DNA of 64,000 bases, from assembly GCF_016756495.1 (NCBI RefSeq), contig NZ_AP023243.1, positions 744,001-808,000 on the forward strand. Reading direction: 5' to 3'. This stretch comes from Mesorhizobium sp. 113-3-3 (lineage in GTDB: Bacteria > Pseudomonadota > Alphaproteobacteria > Rhizobiales > Rhizobiaceae). Shown here in pieces: positions 1 to 8,323 of the stretch. How positions within the stretch are numbered: the first letter of the stretch is position 1; each line of letters opens with the position of its first letter. The translations under genes were made by a program, and so were the position numbers. The notes beneath the pieces are model-generated. The model saw only the letters and a program-made list of their open reading frames with translations, was not told the DNA's origin and did no database searches.

Positions 1-1
1 C

Positions 2-1546
2 ATGCGGTCAGAAGATTTTCGTGCCGACAAAGCGCGCCCGTTCACCGGGGCCGAATATCTGGAGAGCCTGCGCGACGGCCGCGAGGTCTATATCAACGGC
101 GAACGCGTCGCCGACGTCACCACGCACCCGGCAATGCGCAATTCCGTGCGGTCGCTGGCGCGGCTCTACGATGCGCTGCATGATCCGAAGCGGCGCGACG
201 CGCTGACCTCGGCCACCGACACCGGTTCGGGCGGCTACACCCACAAATATTTCCGCGTCGCCAGATCCTCGGGCGAACTCGCCGCGCAGCAGACGGCGAT
301 CGCCGAATGGTCGCGCATGTCCTATGGCTGGATGGGGCGCACGCCCGACTACAAGGCGGCGCTGATGAACACGCTCGGCGCCAATGCGCAGTGGTACGGG
401 CCGTTCAAGGACAATGCGCTTGCCTGGCACAGCAGAGCGCAGGAAGCCGTGCTGTTCATGAACCATGCCATCGTCAACCCGCCGATCGACCGCCACAAGC
501 CGGCCGAACAGGTGAAGGACGTGTTCGTCCACATCACCAAGGAAACGGATGCCGGCATCTATGTCTCGGGCGCCAAGGTGGTGGCGACGTCGTCGGCGCT
601 GACGCACTACAATTTCCTGGCGCAGGGCTCGGCGACGGTCACCGAGGATCCGTCGCTGTCGGTGATGTTCATCGTGCCGATGAACGCGCCGGGGATAAAG
701 ATGTTCTGCCGCGTCTCCTACGAGCAGACGGCCAATACGGTTGCGGCGCCCTTCGACTATCCCTTGTCGTCGCGCTTCGACGAGAACGACGCGATCCTGG
801 TGCTCGACAATGTCTTCATCCCCTGGGAGGACGTGCTGGTGCTGCGCGACGCGCAAAAGATCCTGTCGTTCCATCCGGCGTCGGGCTTCATGCACGGCTA
901 TTGCTTCCAGGGTTGCACGCGGTTTGCCGTCAAGCTCGACTTCCTTGCCGGTCTGCTGGCCAAGGCGCTGCGGGCCACCGGCGGCGACGCCTTCCGGGGC
1001 AACCAGGCTGCACTTGGCGAGGTGATCGCGCTCAGGCACATGTTCTGGAGCTTTTCCAATGCCATGGCCTACAATCCGATCCCGTGGGCGAATGGCGCGG
1101 TGCTGCCCAATCTCGACGCCGCACTCGCCTACCGCACCTTCATGTCGGAAGCCTATCCGCGCGTCATCGACACAGTGCGCCGGGTGATCGCCTCGGGGCT
1201 GATCTACCTGCCGTCCTCGGTGCGCGACTTCAACAATCCCGAGATCGACAAATATCTGGCGCAATATGTGCGCGGCTCCAACGATATGGGCCATGTCGAG
1301 CGCATCAAGATCATGAAGCTTTTGTGGGACGCGACCGGCACCGAGTTCGGCGGCCGCCACGCGCTCTATGAACTGAACTATGCCGGCGCGCCGGAAGAAG
1401 TGCGGCTGCAAGTATTGAAGGGCGCCGAACGCGGCGGCCGGCTGAAGGCGATGGAGGAGCTGGTCGACACCTGCATGGCCGATTATGACGAGAATGGCTG
1501 GACCGGCGATACCTGGCTGCCGCCGCTGACCTCGACGGCGGGGTGA
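2..1546 (+). CDS. hpaB: 4-hydroxyphenylacetate 3-monooxygenase, oxygenase component
   Basis: Large FADH2-using component of the two-component monooxygenase that hydroxylates 4-hydroxyphenylacetate to 3,4-dihydroxyphenylacetate (homoprotocatechuate). The 514-residue length and the PFTGAEYLESLRDGREVYI opening are typical of HpaB, and the acyl-CoA-dehydrogenase-like N- and C-terminal halves (roughly residues 10-275 and 285-490) both look complete. The ATG lies one base from the window edge, so its ribosome binding site is not visible and an upstream start cannot be excluded. The reductase gene follows after 6 bases, and the ring-cleavage genes hpaFEDGH lie beyond the divergent regulator, which supports the assignment over other phenol monooxygenases of the family. 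Confidence 0.93.
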   Translation: MRSEDFRADKARPFTGAEYLESLRDGREVYINGERVADVTTHPAMRNSVRSLARLYDALHDPKRRDALTSATDTGSGGYTHKYFRVARSSGELAAQQTAIAEWSRMSYGWMGRTPDYKAALMNTLGANAQWYGPFKDNALAWHSRAQEAVLFMNHAIVNPPIDRHKPAEQVKDVFVHITKETDAGIYVSGAKVVATSSALTHYNFLAQGSATVTEDPSLSVMFIVPMNAPGIKMFCRVSYEQTANTVAAPFDYPLSSRFDENDAILVLDNVFIPWEDVLVLRDAQKILSFHPASGFMHGYCFQGCTRFAVKLDFLAGLLAKALRATGGDAFRGNQAALGEVIALRHMFWSFSNAMAYNPIPWANGAVLPNLDAALAYRTFMSEAYPRVIDTVRRVIASGLIYLPSSVRDFNNPEIDKYLAQYVRGSNDMGHVERIKIMKLLWDATGTEFGGRHALYELNYAGAPEEVRLQVLKGAERGGRLKAMEELVDTCMADYDENGWTGDTWLPPLTSTAG

Positions 1547-1552
1547 CCTCTC

Positions 1553-2062
1553 ATGGCCACGCAGATTTCGAAGACCGATTTCCGCGACGCCATGGCAAGG
1601 GTCTGCGCGCCGGTCAACATTGTCACGACCGACGGCCCGGCGGGGCGCGGCGGCTTCACCGCCACCGCCATGTGCAGCGTTTCCGACGAGCCGCCGACGC
1701 TCCTGGTGTGCATGAACGGCCGCTCGACGCAGGCCGCCATGTTCCTCGCCAACCGGCGCTTCTGCGTCAATGTGCTGACGCATGACCATATGCATCTGGC
1801 GGGAAAGTTTGCCGGCGCGACCAGGGACATGGAGGCCCGCTATTCGGCGGCGCGCTGGCAGACGCTGACCTCGGGCACGCCGGCACTGTCGGACGCGATC
1901 GTCAATTTCGACTGCGAGATCGAGGACGTGCATATCGTCGGCACGCACAATGTCATGATCGGCCGCGTCATCGATGTCCGGCACGGCAGCGGCGGCTCGG
2001 CGCTGCTCTATGTCGACCGCAACTATACGCAGCCGACACGGCTGGGGAGCTTCGGTGGGTGA
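1553..2062 (+). CDS. hpaC: HpaC-type flavin reductase component of 4-HPA monooxygenase
   Basis: A 169-residue flavin reductase-like protein that would supply reduced flavin, using NADH, to the HpaB oxygenase encoded 6 bases upstream. The single flavin-reductase-like FMN-binding domain fills the protein: an N-terminal stretch ending in GGFTATAMCSVS is the usual flavin-contact region, followed by a PPTLLVCMN strand and a C-terminal HGSGGSALLYVDRNY segment. Length fits HpaC (about 165-170 residues). It ends a few bases before the convergent hpaR stop codon, so the two transcripts meet here; no clear terminator is visible between them. Confidence 0.92.
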   Translation: MATQISKTDFRDAMARVCAPVNIVTTDGPAGRGGFTATAMCSVSDEPPTLLVCMNGRSTQAAMFLANRRFCVNVLTHDHMHLAGKFAGATRDMEARYSAARWQTLTSGTPALSDAIVNFDCEIEDVHIVGTHNVMIGRVIDVRHGSGGSALLYVDRNYTQPTRLGSFGG

Positions 2063-2066
2063 AGCC

Positions 2067-2495
2067 TCAGCTTTCGCCGTCGATCAGCGTCTCCAGCAGA
2101 TCGAGCAGCTGCTCCAGCCGCTCATGGCCGAAGCGGCGCTCGATGTCGTCGTAGATGACGCGGCGCTCGGGCGACAGGGCGTCGATCAGGGCGGAGCCGG
2201 CCGGCGCGATGGTCAGCACGACGCGGCGGCCGTCGCCTTCCGCCTTGTTGCGGGTGATGAATCTTCGGCCCTCGAGCGCCTTGATGATGCGGGTCAGGCT
2301 GGGCGGCAGCACCGAGGCGCGATCGGCAAGCTCGGTCGCCTCGACGGGGCCGGCTTCGCTCAGCACGCGCAACACGCGCCATTGCTGTTCGGTCACGTCA
2401 TGCGCGGCGAGCATCGGGCGAAACCGCGCCATCACCACTTCGCGGGCATGAAGCAGCGCCATTGGCAAGGAGCGGCGGGTGTTCTCGGGCAGCAA
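2067..2495 (-). CDS. hpaR: MarR-family repressor of homoprotocatechuate operon
   Basis: A MarR-type winged-helix regulator that in characterised hpa/hpc clusters represses the meta-cleavage operon until aromatic intermediates bind. The core LPMALLHAREVVMARF, then VTEQQWRVLRVL and the recognition helix segment PPSLTRIIKALEGR match HpaR. No ATG lies at a sensible place: a TTG at 2495 preceded by GGAGA gives 142 residues, close to the family length; an open frame continues to a second TTG at 2546. It is transcribed away from hpaFEDGH, and the palindrome at 2628-2649 lies in the intergenic region between the two divergent genes, so autoregulation is likely (inference). Confidence 0.88.
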   Translation of the reverse strand: MLPENTRRSLPMALLHAREVVMARFRPMLAAHDVTEQQWRVLRVLSEAGPVEATELADRASVLPPSLTRIIKALEGRRFITRNKAEGDGRRVVLTIAPAGSALIDALSPERRVIYDDIERRFGHERLEQLLDLLETLIDGES

Positions 2496-2627
2496 GTGAA
2501 TTTTTCTCCAGCGCAGGCTTGCGGCCGGCGGCGAGGGCTTTGCCAAGCGCTTGCCCTAAAGCCGGTCACCGTCATCCCGTATCGTCGCCTCAGGCCGGAT
2601 GCAAGGCTTGACTTCGGCGATATCGCA

Positions 2628-2649
2628 TGTAATTAACGCGTTAATTACA
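2628..2649. promoter_or_regulatory. Perfect 22-bp palindrome, probable HpaR operator
   Basis: Each half reads TGTAATTAACG and the two halves form an exact 11+11 bp inverted repeat with no spacer. It sits in the hpaR-hpaF intergenic region, 30 bases before the hpaF start codon, where a MarR dimer would block the hpaFEDGH promoter. AT-rich palindromes of this size are the usual MarR target; assignment to HpaR rests on position. Confidence 0.75.
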
Positions 2650-2679
2650 ACAAAGCAATGTTCCAGGGAACGAGACGCG

Positions 2680-3066
2680 GTGCCTCACTTCTCCATCGAG
2701 TATTCAGCCAATCTCGATGCCAAGGTCGACATGGGCGAATTGTGCGCGCTGGTGGCGCGCACCGTGCTCGACACCGGGCTGTTCGAGATCGGCGCGGTGC
2801 GGGTGCGGGCCTTTCGTGCCGAGGCCTACGCCGTTGCCGACAGAATGCCGGAAAATGCCTTTCTCGACATGTCCTTTCGCATTGGGACGGGCCGCAGTGT
2901 CGAGGACAAGAAGCGAACCGGCGAGGCCATCTTCGCGGCGGTGAGCAAATATCTGGCCACGCTGTTCGAGACCCCGCATTTCGCCTTGTCGCTGGAGATC
3001 AGGGAAATCGATCCGGTGCTGAGCTGGAAGAAGAATGCAATCCACCCGCGGCTGCGTGGCAAGTGA
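2680..3066 (+). CDS. hpaF: 5-carboxymethyl-2-hydroxymuconate delta-isomerase
   Basis: Tautomerase-superfamily enzyme isomerising 5-carboxymethyl-2-hydroxymuconate after oxidation of the ring-cleavage product. The protein begins PHFSIEYSANL, so Pro2 becomes the N-terminal catalytic base after removal of the initiator, and continues through MPENAFLDMSFRIGTGRS, a hallmark of CHMI. I place the start at GTG 2680, preceded by AGGGA; this gives 128 residues, the family length, and exposes the proline. The frame is open upstream to 2599 but that extension would cover the operator palindrome and bury Pro2. It is the first gene of hpaFEDGH, 12 bases before hpaE. Confidence 0.92.
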   Translation: MPHFSIEYSANLDAKVDMGELCALVARTVLDTGLFEIGAVRVRAFRAEAYAVADRMPENAFLDMSFRIGTGRSVEDKKRTGEAIFAAVSKYLATLFETPHFALSLEIREIDPVLSWKKNAIHPRLRGK

Positions 3067-3078
3067 CGGAAGACTGAC

Positions 3079-4596
3079 ATGTCCGATCTCGAAAGCAATC
3101 TAAAAAAGGCCGAGGCGTATCTCACCCGTTTCAAGAAAGACGGCGTGCTGAACCAGATCGGCGGCGAGGCGGTGCCGGCCGCCGACGGCTCGACCTTCGA
3201 GACGCTGTCGCCTACCGACTTGAAGCCGCTGGCCAGGGTCGCGCGCGGCAGCGCCGCCGACATCGACCGCGCCGCCAAGGCGGCGAAGGCGGCATTCCCG
3301 GCCTGGGCCGCGATGCCTGGCGAAGCACGCAAGAAGCTGCTGCACAAAATCGCCGACGTGATCGAAGCGCGCGCCGAGGAGATCGCCTTCGTCGAATGCA
3401 TGGACACCGGCCAGGCGCTGAAATTCATGGCCAAGGCGGCATTGCGCGGTGCGGAGAATTTCCGTTTCTTCGCCGACCGCGCGCCGGAAGCGCGTGACGG
3501 CGAGACGCTGCGGACGACAGGCCAGATCAATATGACCACGCGGGTGCCGATCGGCCCGATCGGCATCATCACGCCCTGGAACACGCCGTTCATGCTGTCG
3601 ACCTGGAAGATCGCGCCGGCGCTGGCTGCAGGCTGTACGGTGGTTCATAAGCCGGCTGAATTCTCGCCGCTGACGGCGCGCCTGCTGGTCGAGATCGCCG
3701 AGGAGGCCGGCCTGCCGAAAGGCGTGTGGAACCTGGTCAACGGGCTCGGCGAGCACGCCGGCAAGGCGCTGACCGAGCACCCCGACATCAAGGCGATCGG
3801 CTTTGTCGGCGAGAGCCGCACCGGTTCGATGATCATGAAGCAGGGCGCCGACACGCTGAAGCGCGTGCATTTCGAGCTTGGCGGCAAGAACCCGGTGATC
3901 GTCTTTGCCGATGCCGACCTCGAACGCGCGGCCGATGCGGCGGTGTTCATGATCTACTCGCTCAACGGCGAGCGCTGCACCTCGTCGTCGCGCCTTCTGG
4001 TCGAGGCCTCGGTCTACGACCAATTCACCGATCTGGTGGCGGAGAAGGCAAAGCGCATCAAGATAGGCCATCCGCTCGACCCCAAGACGGTGGTCGGGCC
4101 GCTGATCCATCCGGTGCACGAGGAAAAGGTGCTGTCCTATATCGAGATCGGCAGATCGGAGGGCGCGGTGGTCGCCGCCGGCGGCGGCAAGTTCGCCGGC
4201 CCGGGCGGCGGCTGCTATGTCAGCCCGACGCTGTTCACCGGCGCCACCAACCGGATGCGCATAGCCCAGGAAGAGATTTTCGGGCCTGTGCTGACGGCAA
4301 TCGCCTTCAAGGACGAGGCGGAAGCGCTGGCGCTGGCCAACGACACGCAATACGGCCTGACCGGCTATCTCTGGACATCCGAGGTGACCCGGGCCTTCCG
4401 CTTCACCGATGCGCTCGATGCCGGCATGATCTGGGTCAACTCCGAGAATGTGCGGCATCTGCCGACGCCGTTCGGCGGCGTCAAGAATTCCGGTATCGGC
4501 CGGGACGGCGGCGACCATTCCTTCGACTTCTACATGGAGACGAAGAACATCGCCTTCGCCACGTCGACGCACGCGATCCAGAAACTCGGCGGCTGA
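3079..4596 (+). CDS. hpaE: 5-carboxymethyl-2-hydroxymuconate semialdehyde dehydrogenase
   Basis: NAD-dependent aldehyde dehydrogenase that oxidises the semialdehyde formed by HpaD. The 505-residue protein has the complete ALDH fold: the GIITPWNTPFMLSTWK cofactor region, the FELGGKNPV glutamate near residue 266, the NGERCTSSSRL nucleophile near Cys300, and the C-terminal EEIFGPVLTAI and FGGVKNSGIGR motifs. The Cys is flanked by N-G-E-R rather than the commoner N-x-G-Q, as in CHMS dehydrogenases. Its place between hpaF and hpaD gives the substrate assignment; sequence alone would only say ALDH superfamily. Confidence 0.93.
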   Translation: MSDLESNLKKAEAYLTRFKKDGVLNQIGGEAVPAADGSTFETLSPTDLKPLARVARGSAADIDRAAKAAKAAFPAWAAMPGEARKKLLHKIADVIEARAEEIAFVECMDTGQALKFMAKAALRGAENFRFFADRAPEARDGETLRTTGQINMTTRVPIGPIGIITPWNTPFMLSTWKIAPALAAGCTVVHKPAEFSPLTARLLVEIAEEAGLPKGVWNLVNGLGEHAGKALTEHPDIKAIGFVGESRTGSMIMKQGADTLKRVHFELGGKNPVIVFADADLERAADAAVFMIYSLNGERCTSSSRLLVEASVYDQFTDLVAEKAKRIKIGHPLDPKTVVGPLIHPVHEEKVLSYIEIGRSEGAVVAAGGGKFAGPGGGCYVSPTLFTGATNRMRIAQEEIFGPVLTAIAFKDEAEALALANDTQYGLTGYLWTSEVTRAFRFTDALDAGMIWVNSENVRHLPTPFGGVKNSGIGRDGGDHSFDFYMETKNIAFATSTHAIQKLGG

Positions 4597-4611
4597 CCGG
4601 AGGAGATCAGA

Positions 4612-5592
4612 ATGCCCTTGCCCAAGCCCAACCTCTATCCGGCCTTCAACATCGTGCGCCTCAGCCATGTCGAGCTGGCGGTGACCGACCTTGCCAAGTC
4701 GCGCGCCTTCTATGTCGACACGCTCGGCCTGCAGGTCACCGACGAGACGTCGGGCGCCATCTACCTCAGGGCCATGGAGGAACGTGGCCATCATTGCATC
4801 GTGCTGCGCAAGGCATCGACACCGGAAGCGCGCGACCTCGGCTTCAAGGTGTTTTCGGACGAGGACCTCGACAAGGCCGCGCACTTCTTCAAGGGCAAGG
4901 GCCTGCCAGTGGACTGGGTCGAGCGACCCTATCAGTCGCGCACCTTCCGCACACGCGATCCGCACGGCATTCCGCTCGAATTCTATGCGCAGATGGAAAG
5001 GCTGCCGCCGATCCACCAGAAATACGCGCTCTACAGGGGCGTGAAACCGCTGCGCATCGACCACTTCAACTGCTTCTCGCCCAATGTCGACGAATCCGTC
5101 GCCTTCTACAACGAGCTCGGTTTTCGCGTGACCGAATACACCGAGGATGCCTCGAGCGGAAACCTGTGGGCGGCCTGGACGCACCGCAAGGGCGGGGTCC
5201 ACGACATCGCCTTCACCAACGGCATCGGCCCGCGCCTGCACCACGTCGCCTTCTGGGTGCCGACACCGCTCAACATCATCGACCTGCTCGACCTGATGGC
5301 AACGACCGGCTATCTGCCGAACATCGAGCGCGGCCCCGGCCGGCACGGCATTTCCAACGCTTTCTTCCTCTATATCAGAGACCCGGACAACCATCGCATC
5401 GAGATCTATTGTTCGGACTACCAGACAGTCGATCCGGACCTCGAGCCGATCAAATGGGACCTCAAGGACCCGCAGCGGCAGACGCTGTGGGGCGCGCCGG
5501 CGCCGAAAAGCTGGTTCGAGGAGGGCAGCAGCTTTGCGGGCGCGACCGCGCGGCAACCGGACATGACGGCGTCGCCAATTGTGGCGCCGTGA
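4612..5592 (+). CDS. hpaD: 3,4-dihydroxyphenylacetate 2,3-dioxygenase
   Basis: Type I extradiol dioxygenase (vicinal oxygen chelate fold) that opens the homoprotocatechuate ring. The 326-residue protein contains two VOC domains, an N-terminal one starting VRLSHVELAVTDLAKS and a catalytic C-terminal one. Candidate metal ligands, spaced as in homoprotocatechuate dioxygenases, are His151 in RIDHFNCF, one of His210/211 in LHHVAFW, and Glu264 in HRIEIYCSDY. GGAGGAGA precedes the ATG by a good distance. The stop overlaps a possible GTG start of hpaG, suggesting translational coupling. Confidence 0.94.
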   Translation: MPLPKPNLYPAFNIVRLSHVELAVTDLAKSRAFYVDTLGLQVTDETSGAIYLRAMEERGHHCIVLRKASTPEARDLGFKVFSDEDLDKAAHFFKGKGLPVDWVERPYQSRTFRTRDPHGIPLEFYAQMERLPPIHQKYALYRGVKPLRIDHFNCFSPNVDESVAFYNELGFRVTEYTEDASSGNLWAAWTHRKGGVHDIAFTNGIGPRLHHVAFWVPTPLNIIDLLDLMATTGYLPNIERGPGRHGISNAFFLYIRDPDNHRIEIYCSDYQTVDPDLEPIKWDLKDPQRQTLWGAPAPKSWFEEGSSFAGATARQPDMTASPIVAP

Positions 5593-5600
5593 GCGGCACC

Positions 5601-6467
5601 ATGAACCGGATCGCCACCTTCACCATCAAAGGCAAGTCCCGCTATGGCGCGGTCACTGACAAGGGCCTCGTCGACCTGTCGGCCCGCCATAGCCAATGGC
5701 CGACATTGCGCGAGGTGATCGAGGCCGGCGCCTTGCGGCGGCTGGCGGAGGAAGCCGAGGCGTTTGCCGCCGATTTCCCGCTCGATGGCATCGTCTACGA
5801 CATTCCCGTCCCGTCGCCGGAAAAGATCATCTGCGTCGGGGTCAACTACCCGGACCGCAACGAGGAGTACAAGGACGGGCAGGCCGCGCCTTCAAATCTG
5901 TCGCTGTTCATCCGCTTCCCCCGCTCCTTCGTTGGCCATAACGTGCCGCTGGTGCGTCCGCCGGAATCACCGCAGCTCGATTATGAGGGCGAGATCGTCA
6001 TCATCATCGGCAAGGGTGGTCGGCGCATCGCCGAGACCGAAGCGCTCGGCCATATCGCCGCGCTATCGCTGTGCAATGAGGGCACCATCCGCGACTGGGT
6101 GCGGCATGCCAAGTTCAACGTCACGCAAGGCAAGAATTTCGACCGTACCGGCTCGATCGGCCCATGGCTGGTGCCGTTCATGGACGAGGCGCAGATCGCC
6201 GACATCGCTCTCTCCACCCGCGTCAATGGCGAGCTGCGCCAGCAGGACCGCACCAGCCGGATGATCTTTTCCTTCCGCAAGATCATCAACTATGTCTCGA
6301 CCTTCACCACGCTGGTGCCAGGCGATATCATCGTCACCGGCACGCCGACCGGCGCCGGCGCCCGCTTCGACCCACCGGTCTGGCTGAAGCCGGGCGATGT
6401 GATCGAGGTAGAGGCCGACGGCATCGGCGTGCTCAGGAACGGCGTCGTCGACGAGGCAGCTTCATGA
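5601..6467 (+). CDS. hpaG: FAH-family HpaG-type isomerase/decarboxylase, single domain
   Basis: Fumarylacetoacetate-hydrolase-family protein expected to decarboxylate 5-oxopent-3-ene-1,2,5-tricarboxylate and/or isomerise the product. The 288 residues hold one FAH domain with the PEKIICVGVNYPDRNEEY substrate strand, the YEGEIVIIIG metal-binding acidic motif and the C-terminal GDIIVTGTPTGAGA. In enterobacteria HpaG is a tandem two-domain enzyme of about 430 residues; here only one domain is present, so one of the two activities may be supplied elsewhere or by the same active site. A GTG at 5589 overlapping the hpaD stop is an alternative start. It overlaps hpaH by 4 bases. Confidence 0.86.
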   Translation: MNRIATFTIKGKSRYGAVTDKGLVDLSARHSQWPTLREVIEAGALRRLAEEAEAFAADFPLDGIVYDIPVPSPEKIICVGVNYPDRNEEYKDGQAAPSNLSLFIRFPRSFVGHNVPLVRPPESPQLDYEGEIVIIIGKGGRRIAETEALGHIAALSLCNEGTIRDWVRHAKFNVTQGKNFDRTGSIGPWLVPFMDEAQIADIALSTRVNGELRQQDRTSRMIFSFRKIINYVSTFTTLVPGDIIVTGTPTGAGARFDPPVWLKPGDVIEVEADGIGVLRNGVVDEAAS

Positions 6468-7270
6468 CACCGGAGCAAGTGGAGGATGCCGCCAACCGGC
6501 TGTTCGAGGCCGAGCGCTCGCGCCGCCAGATCCGACTGCTCAGCCTCGACTACCCGCAAGCGACCATGGAGGATGCCTATCGCGTCCAGGCGGCGCTGGT
6601 GAAACGCAAGACCGATGCCGGGCTGAAGCCGAAGGGCTGGAAGATCGGCCTGACCTCCAAGGCGATGCAGTACGCGCTGGCCATCGACACGCCGGATTCC
6701 GGCGTGCTGTTCGACGACATGTTCTTCAACGACGGTGCGACGGTTCCGGCCGGCCGCTTCATCCAGCCACGCGTCGAGGCCGAAATCGCCTTCGTCATGA
6801 AGGCGCCGCTCAAGGGTCCAGGCGTGACCCTCTTCGACGTGCTCAACGCCACGGACTACATCACGCCGGCGCTGGAAATCCTCGACACGCGCATCGAGCG
6901 CGTCAATGCCGAGACCAAGCAGGCGCGCAGCTTCTTCGACACGATCTCCGACAATGCCGCCAATGCCGGCATCGTCATCGGCGGCCGGCCGCAGCGGCCC
7001 GACGAAGCCGACATGCGCTGGATCGGTGCCATCGTCTCGCGCAATGCCGAAGTCGAGGAGACCGGGCTCGGCGCCGGCGTGCTCAACCATCCGGCGATGG
7101 GCATTGTCTGGCTGGCCGACCGGCTCGCGCGCTACGGCATGTCGATCGCCGCCGGCGAAGTGGTGCTGTCGGGCTCGTTCGTGCGCCCGGTCGAAGCGCG
7201 GCCCGGCGACACGATCGTCGCCGATTTCGGCAGTTCGGGAACGGTCAGCATTCATTTCGCCAAGGGCTGA
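6464..7270 (+). CDS. hpaH: 2-oxo-hept-4-ene-1,7-dioate hydratase
   Basis: Hydratase of the homoprotocatechuate meta pathway, adding water to 2-oxo-hept-4-ene-1,7-dioate; belongs to the same fold class as MhpD and related 2-oxopent-4-enoate hydratases. The 268-residue protein has KPKGWKIGLTS, QPRVEAEIAFV and ALEILDTRI, the segments that carry the metal-binding acidic residues, and an ARPGDTIVADFG tail. The ATG overlaps the hpaG stop (ATGA), so the two are translationally coupled. It is the last gene of the run; the aldolase HpaI that would split the hydrated product is not downstream, where a minus-strand operon ends instead. Confidence 0.92.
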   Translation: MTPEQVEDAANRLFEAERSRRQIRLLSLDYPQATMEDAYRVQAALVKRKTDAGLKPKGWKIGLTSKAMQYALAIDTPDSGVLFDDMFFNDGATVPAGRFIQPRVEAEIAFVMKAPLKGPGVTLFDVLNATDYITPALEILDTRIERVNAETKQARSFFDTISDNAANAGIVIGGRPQRPDEADMRWIGAIVSRNAEVEETGLGAGVLNHPAMGIVWLADRLARYGMSIAAGEVVLSGSFVRPVEARPGDTIVADFGSSGTVSIHFAKG

Positions 7271-7300
7271 CGGCTCCGCCGCCCGCCCCTGTCGGTCGCC

Positions 7301-8323
7301 CTATGAGCCTTGCGAATAGGCAATCACCACATCGGCCGCGATGTTGGACATGCGCAGGCCGACCTCCCTGGTGATGTCGCCCTCGACGCGGCTCTGCACC
7401 CAGCCGAGGAAGGCGAAGGCGCGCAATGCGGCGAACAGCGGCAGTGCGGCGATGTCGTGCGGCGTCAAATCCCGCTCCTGCCGGTAGCCGTCGAGCAAGG
7501 CGGCTTCGATCAGCGGATAGATCGCCTCCTCGCGATTCTGGTACAGAGCAACGGCGAGGTCGTACATGTGCCAGCCGAAGCCGCAATCGTCGAAGTCGAT
7601 GATGCGCACCGCGTCGTCATGGATGAGCACGTTCTCGCGCACCAGATCGGCATGGATGATGCCGAAATTGCGGGTGCTGCGTTCATGCGCCGAGAGCGCC
7701 TTCACGGCCTTGTCACGTGCCCGCAGAACGAGCTCGCGGCGCCGGCCATCGAGAAAGGGAGAGGTCTCGAAACGGCCCCAGGTCGGGTTCGCGCCGAAGA
7801 AGCCTTCGAAATCCCAGGCATGACGGGCAAAGCCGGCGGGCGGCGTCCAGCTGGCGCTGATATTGTGCATCTGCGCGATGGTTCGGCCGATGGTCGTGAA
7901 GACCTGCCTCGCCTGGTCAGCAGTGTAGGCCAGGGATACGCCGCGCGCGCCGACGGCGCGGCCTTCGAGCCAGCTCAGACAATCGGCCTGGCGGGGCTGC
8001 CCTGAAGCAGCCGTGCCGACAAGCACGAACAGATCGCCGGCCGGTGTCGGCACCGGCGACGGCGTGGCGATACCGGCGGATTGCAGAAAACCCATCCATT
8101 GCAGTTCCGAGCGCAGCGCGGCGTCGGTGTGATAACCGAGCCGATGGATGCGCATGGCCGCTGGCCGGCCATCCGGCAGCCGAACGCGGAAGACGGCGTT
8201 CTCGCGGTATTTCAGCAGCTCCGGTTCGCCGTCGCGGACACCCCAATAAGCGAGCGCACGGCGCGCAAGCGCGGTGACATCCGCCGCCGTCTCAGGCTCG
8301 GATCGGCCGGAAACCGCGTTCAC
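7301..8323 (-). CDS. Aminoglycoside phosphotransferase-fold small-molecule kinase
   Basis: A 340-residue protein-kinase-like (APH fold) phosphotransferase. The catalytic loop is visible as HADLVRENVLIHDD around residue 224, with the expected Asp and Asn, and the metal-binding IIDFDDCGFGW motif follows; a PAAMRIHRLGYH segment fits the N-lobe lysine region. The GTG start overlaps the stop of the AGXT2L-like gene (GTGA), so kinase and PLP enzyme are coupled. In mammals and some bacteria such a pair phosphorylates and then eliminates phosphate from 5-hydroxylysine or ethanolamine; that function here is inference. Other choices are a homoserine- or choline-kinase-like role. Confidence 0.8.
   Translation of the reverse strand: MNAVSGRSEPETAADVTALARRALAYWGVRDGEPELLKYRENAVFRVRLPDGRPAAMRIHRLGYHTDAALRSELQWMGFLQSAGIATPSPVPTPAGDLFVLVGTAASGQPRQADCLSWLEGRAVGARGVSLAYTADQARQVFTTIGRTIAQMHNISASWTPPAGFARHAWDFEGFFGANPTWGRFETSPFLDGRRRELVLRARDKAVKALSAHERSTRNFGIIHADLVRENVLIHDDAVRIIDFDDCGFGWHMYDLAVALYQNREEAIYPLIEAALLDGYRQERDLTPHDIAALPLFAALRAFAFLGWVQSRVEGDITREVGLRMSNIAADVVIAYSQGS

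Noticed and set aside
8..1984. A 658-codon open frame on the minus strand opposite hpaB and hpaC
   Set aside because: Composition is Arg/His/Gly-rich with no domain, and the plus-strand proteins are unmistakable; it is a high-GC antisense shadow.
3100..5556. An 818-codon minus-strand open frame opposite hpaE and hpaD
   Set aside because: No recognisable family and fully covered by two well-supported plus-strand genes.
3726..6467. A single 913-codon plus-strand frame ending with HpaG
   Set aside because: Only the part from 5601 matches a family; the upstream portion is a shadow of hpaE and hpaD in another frame, so no fusion is claimed.
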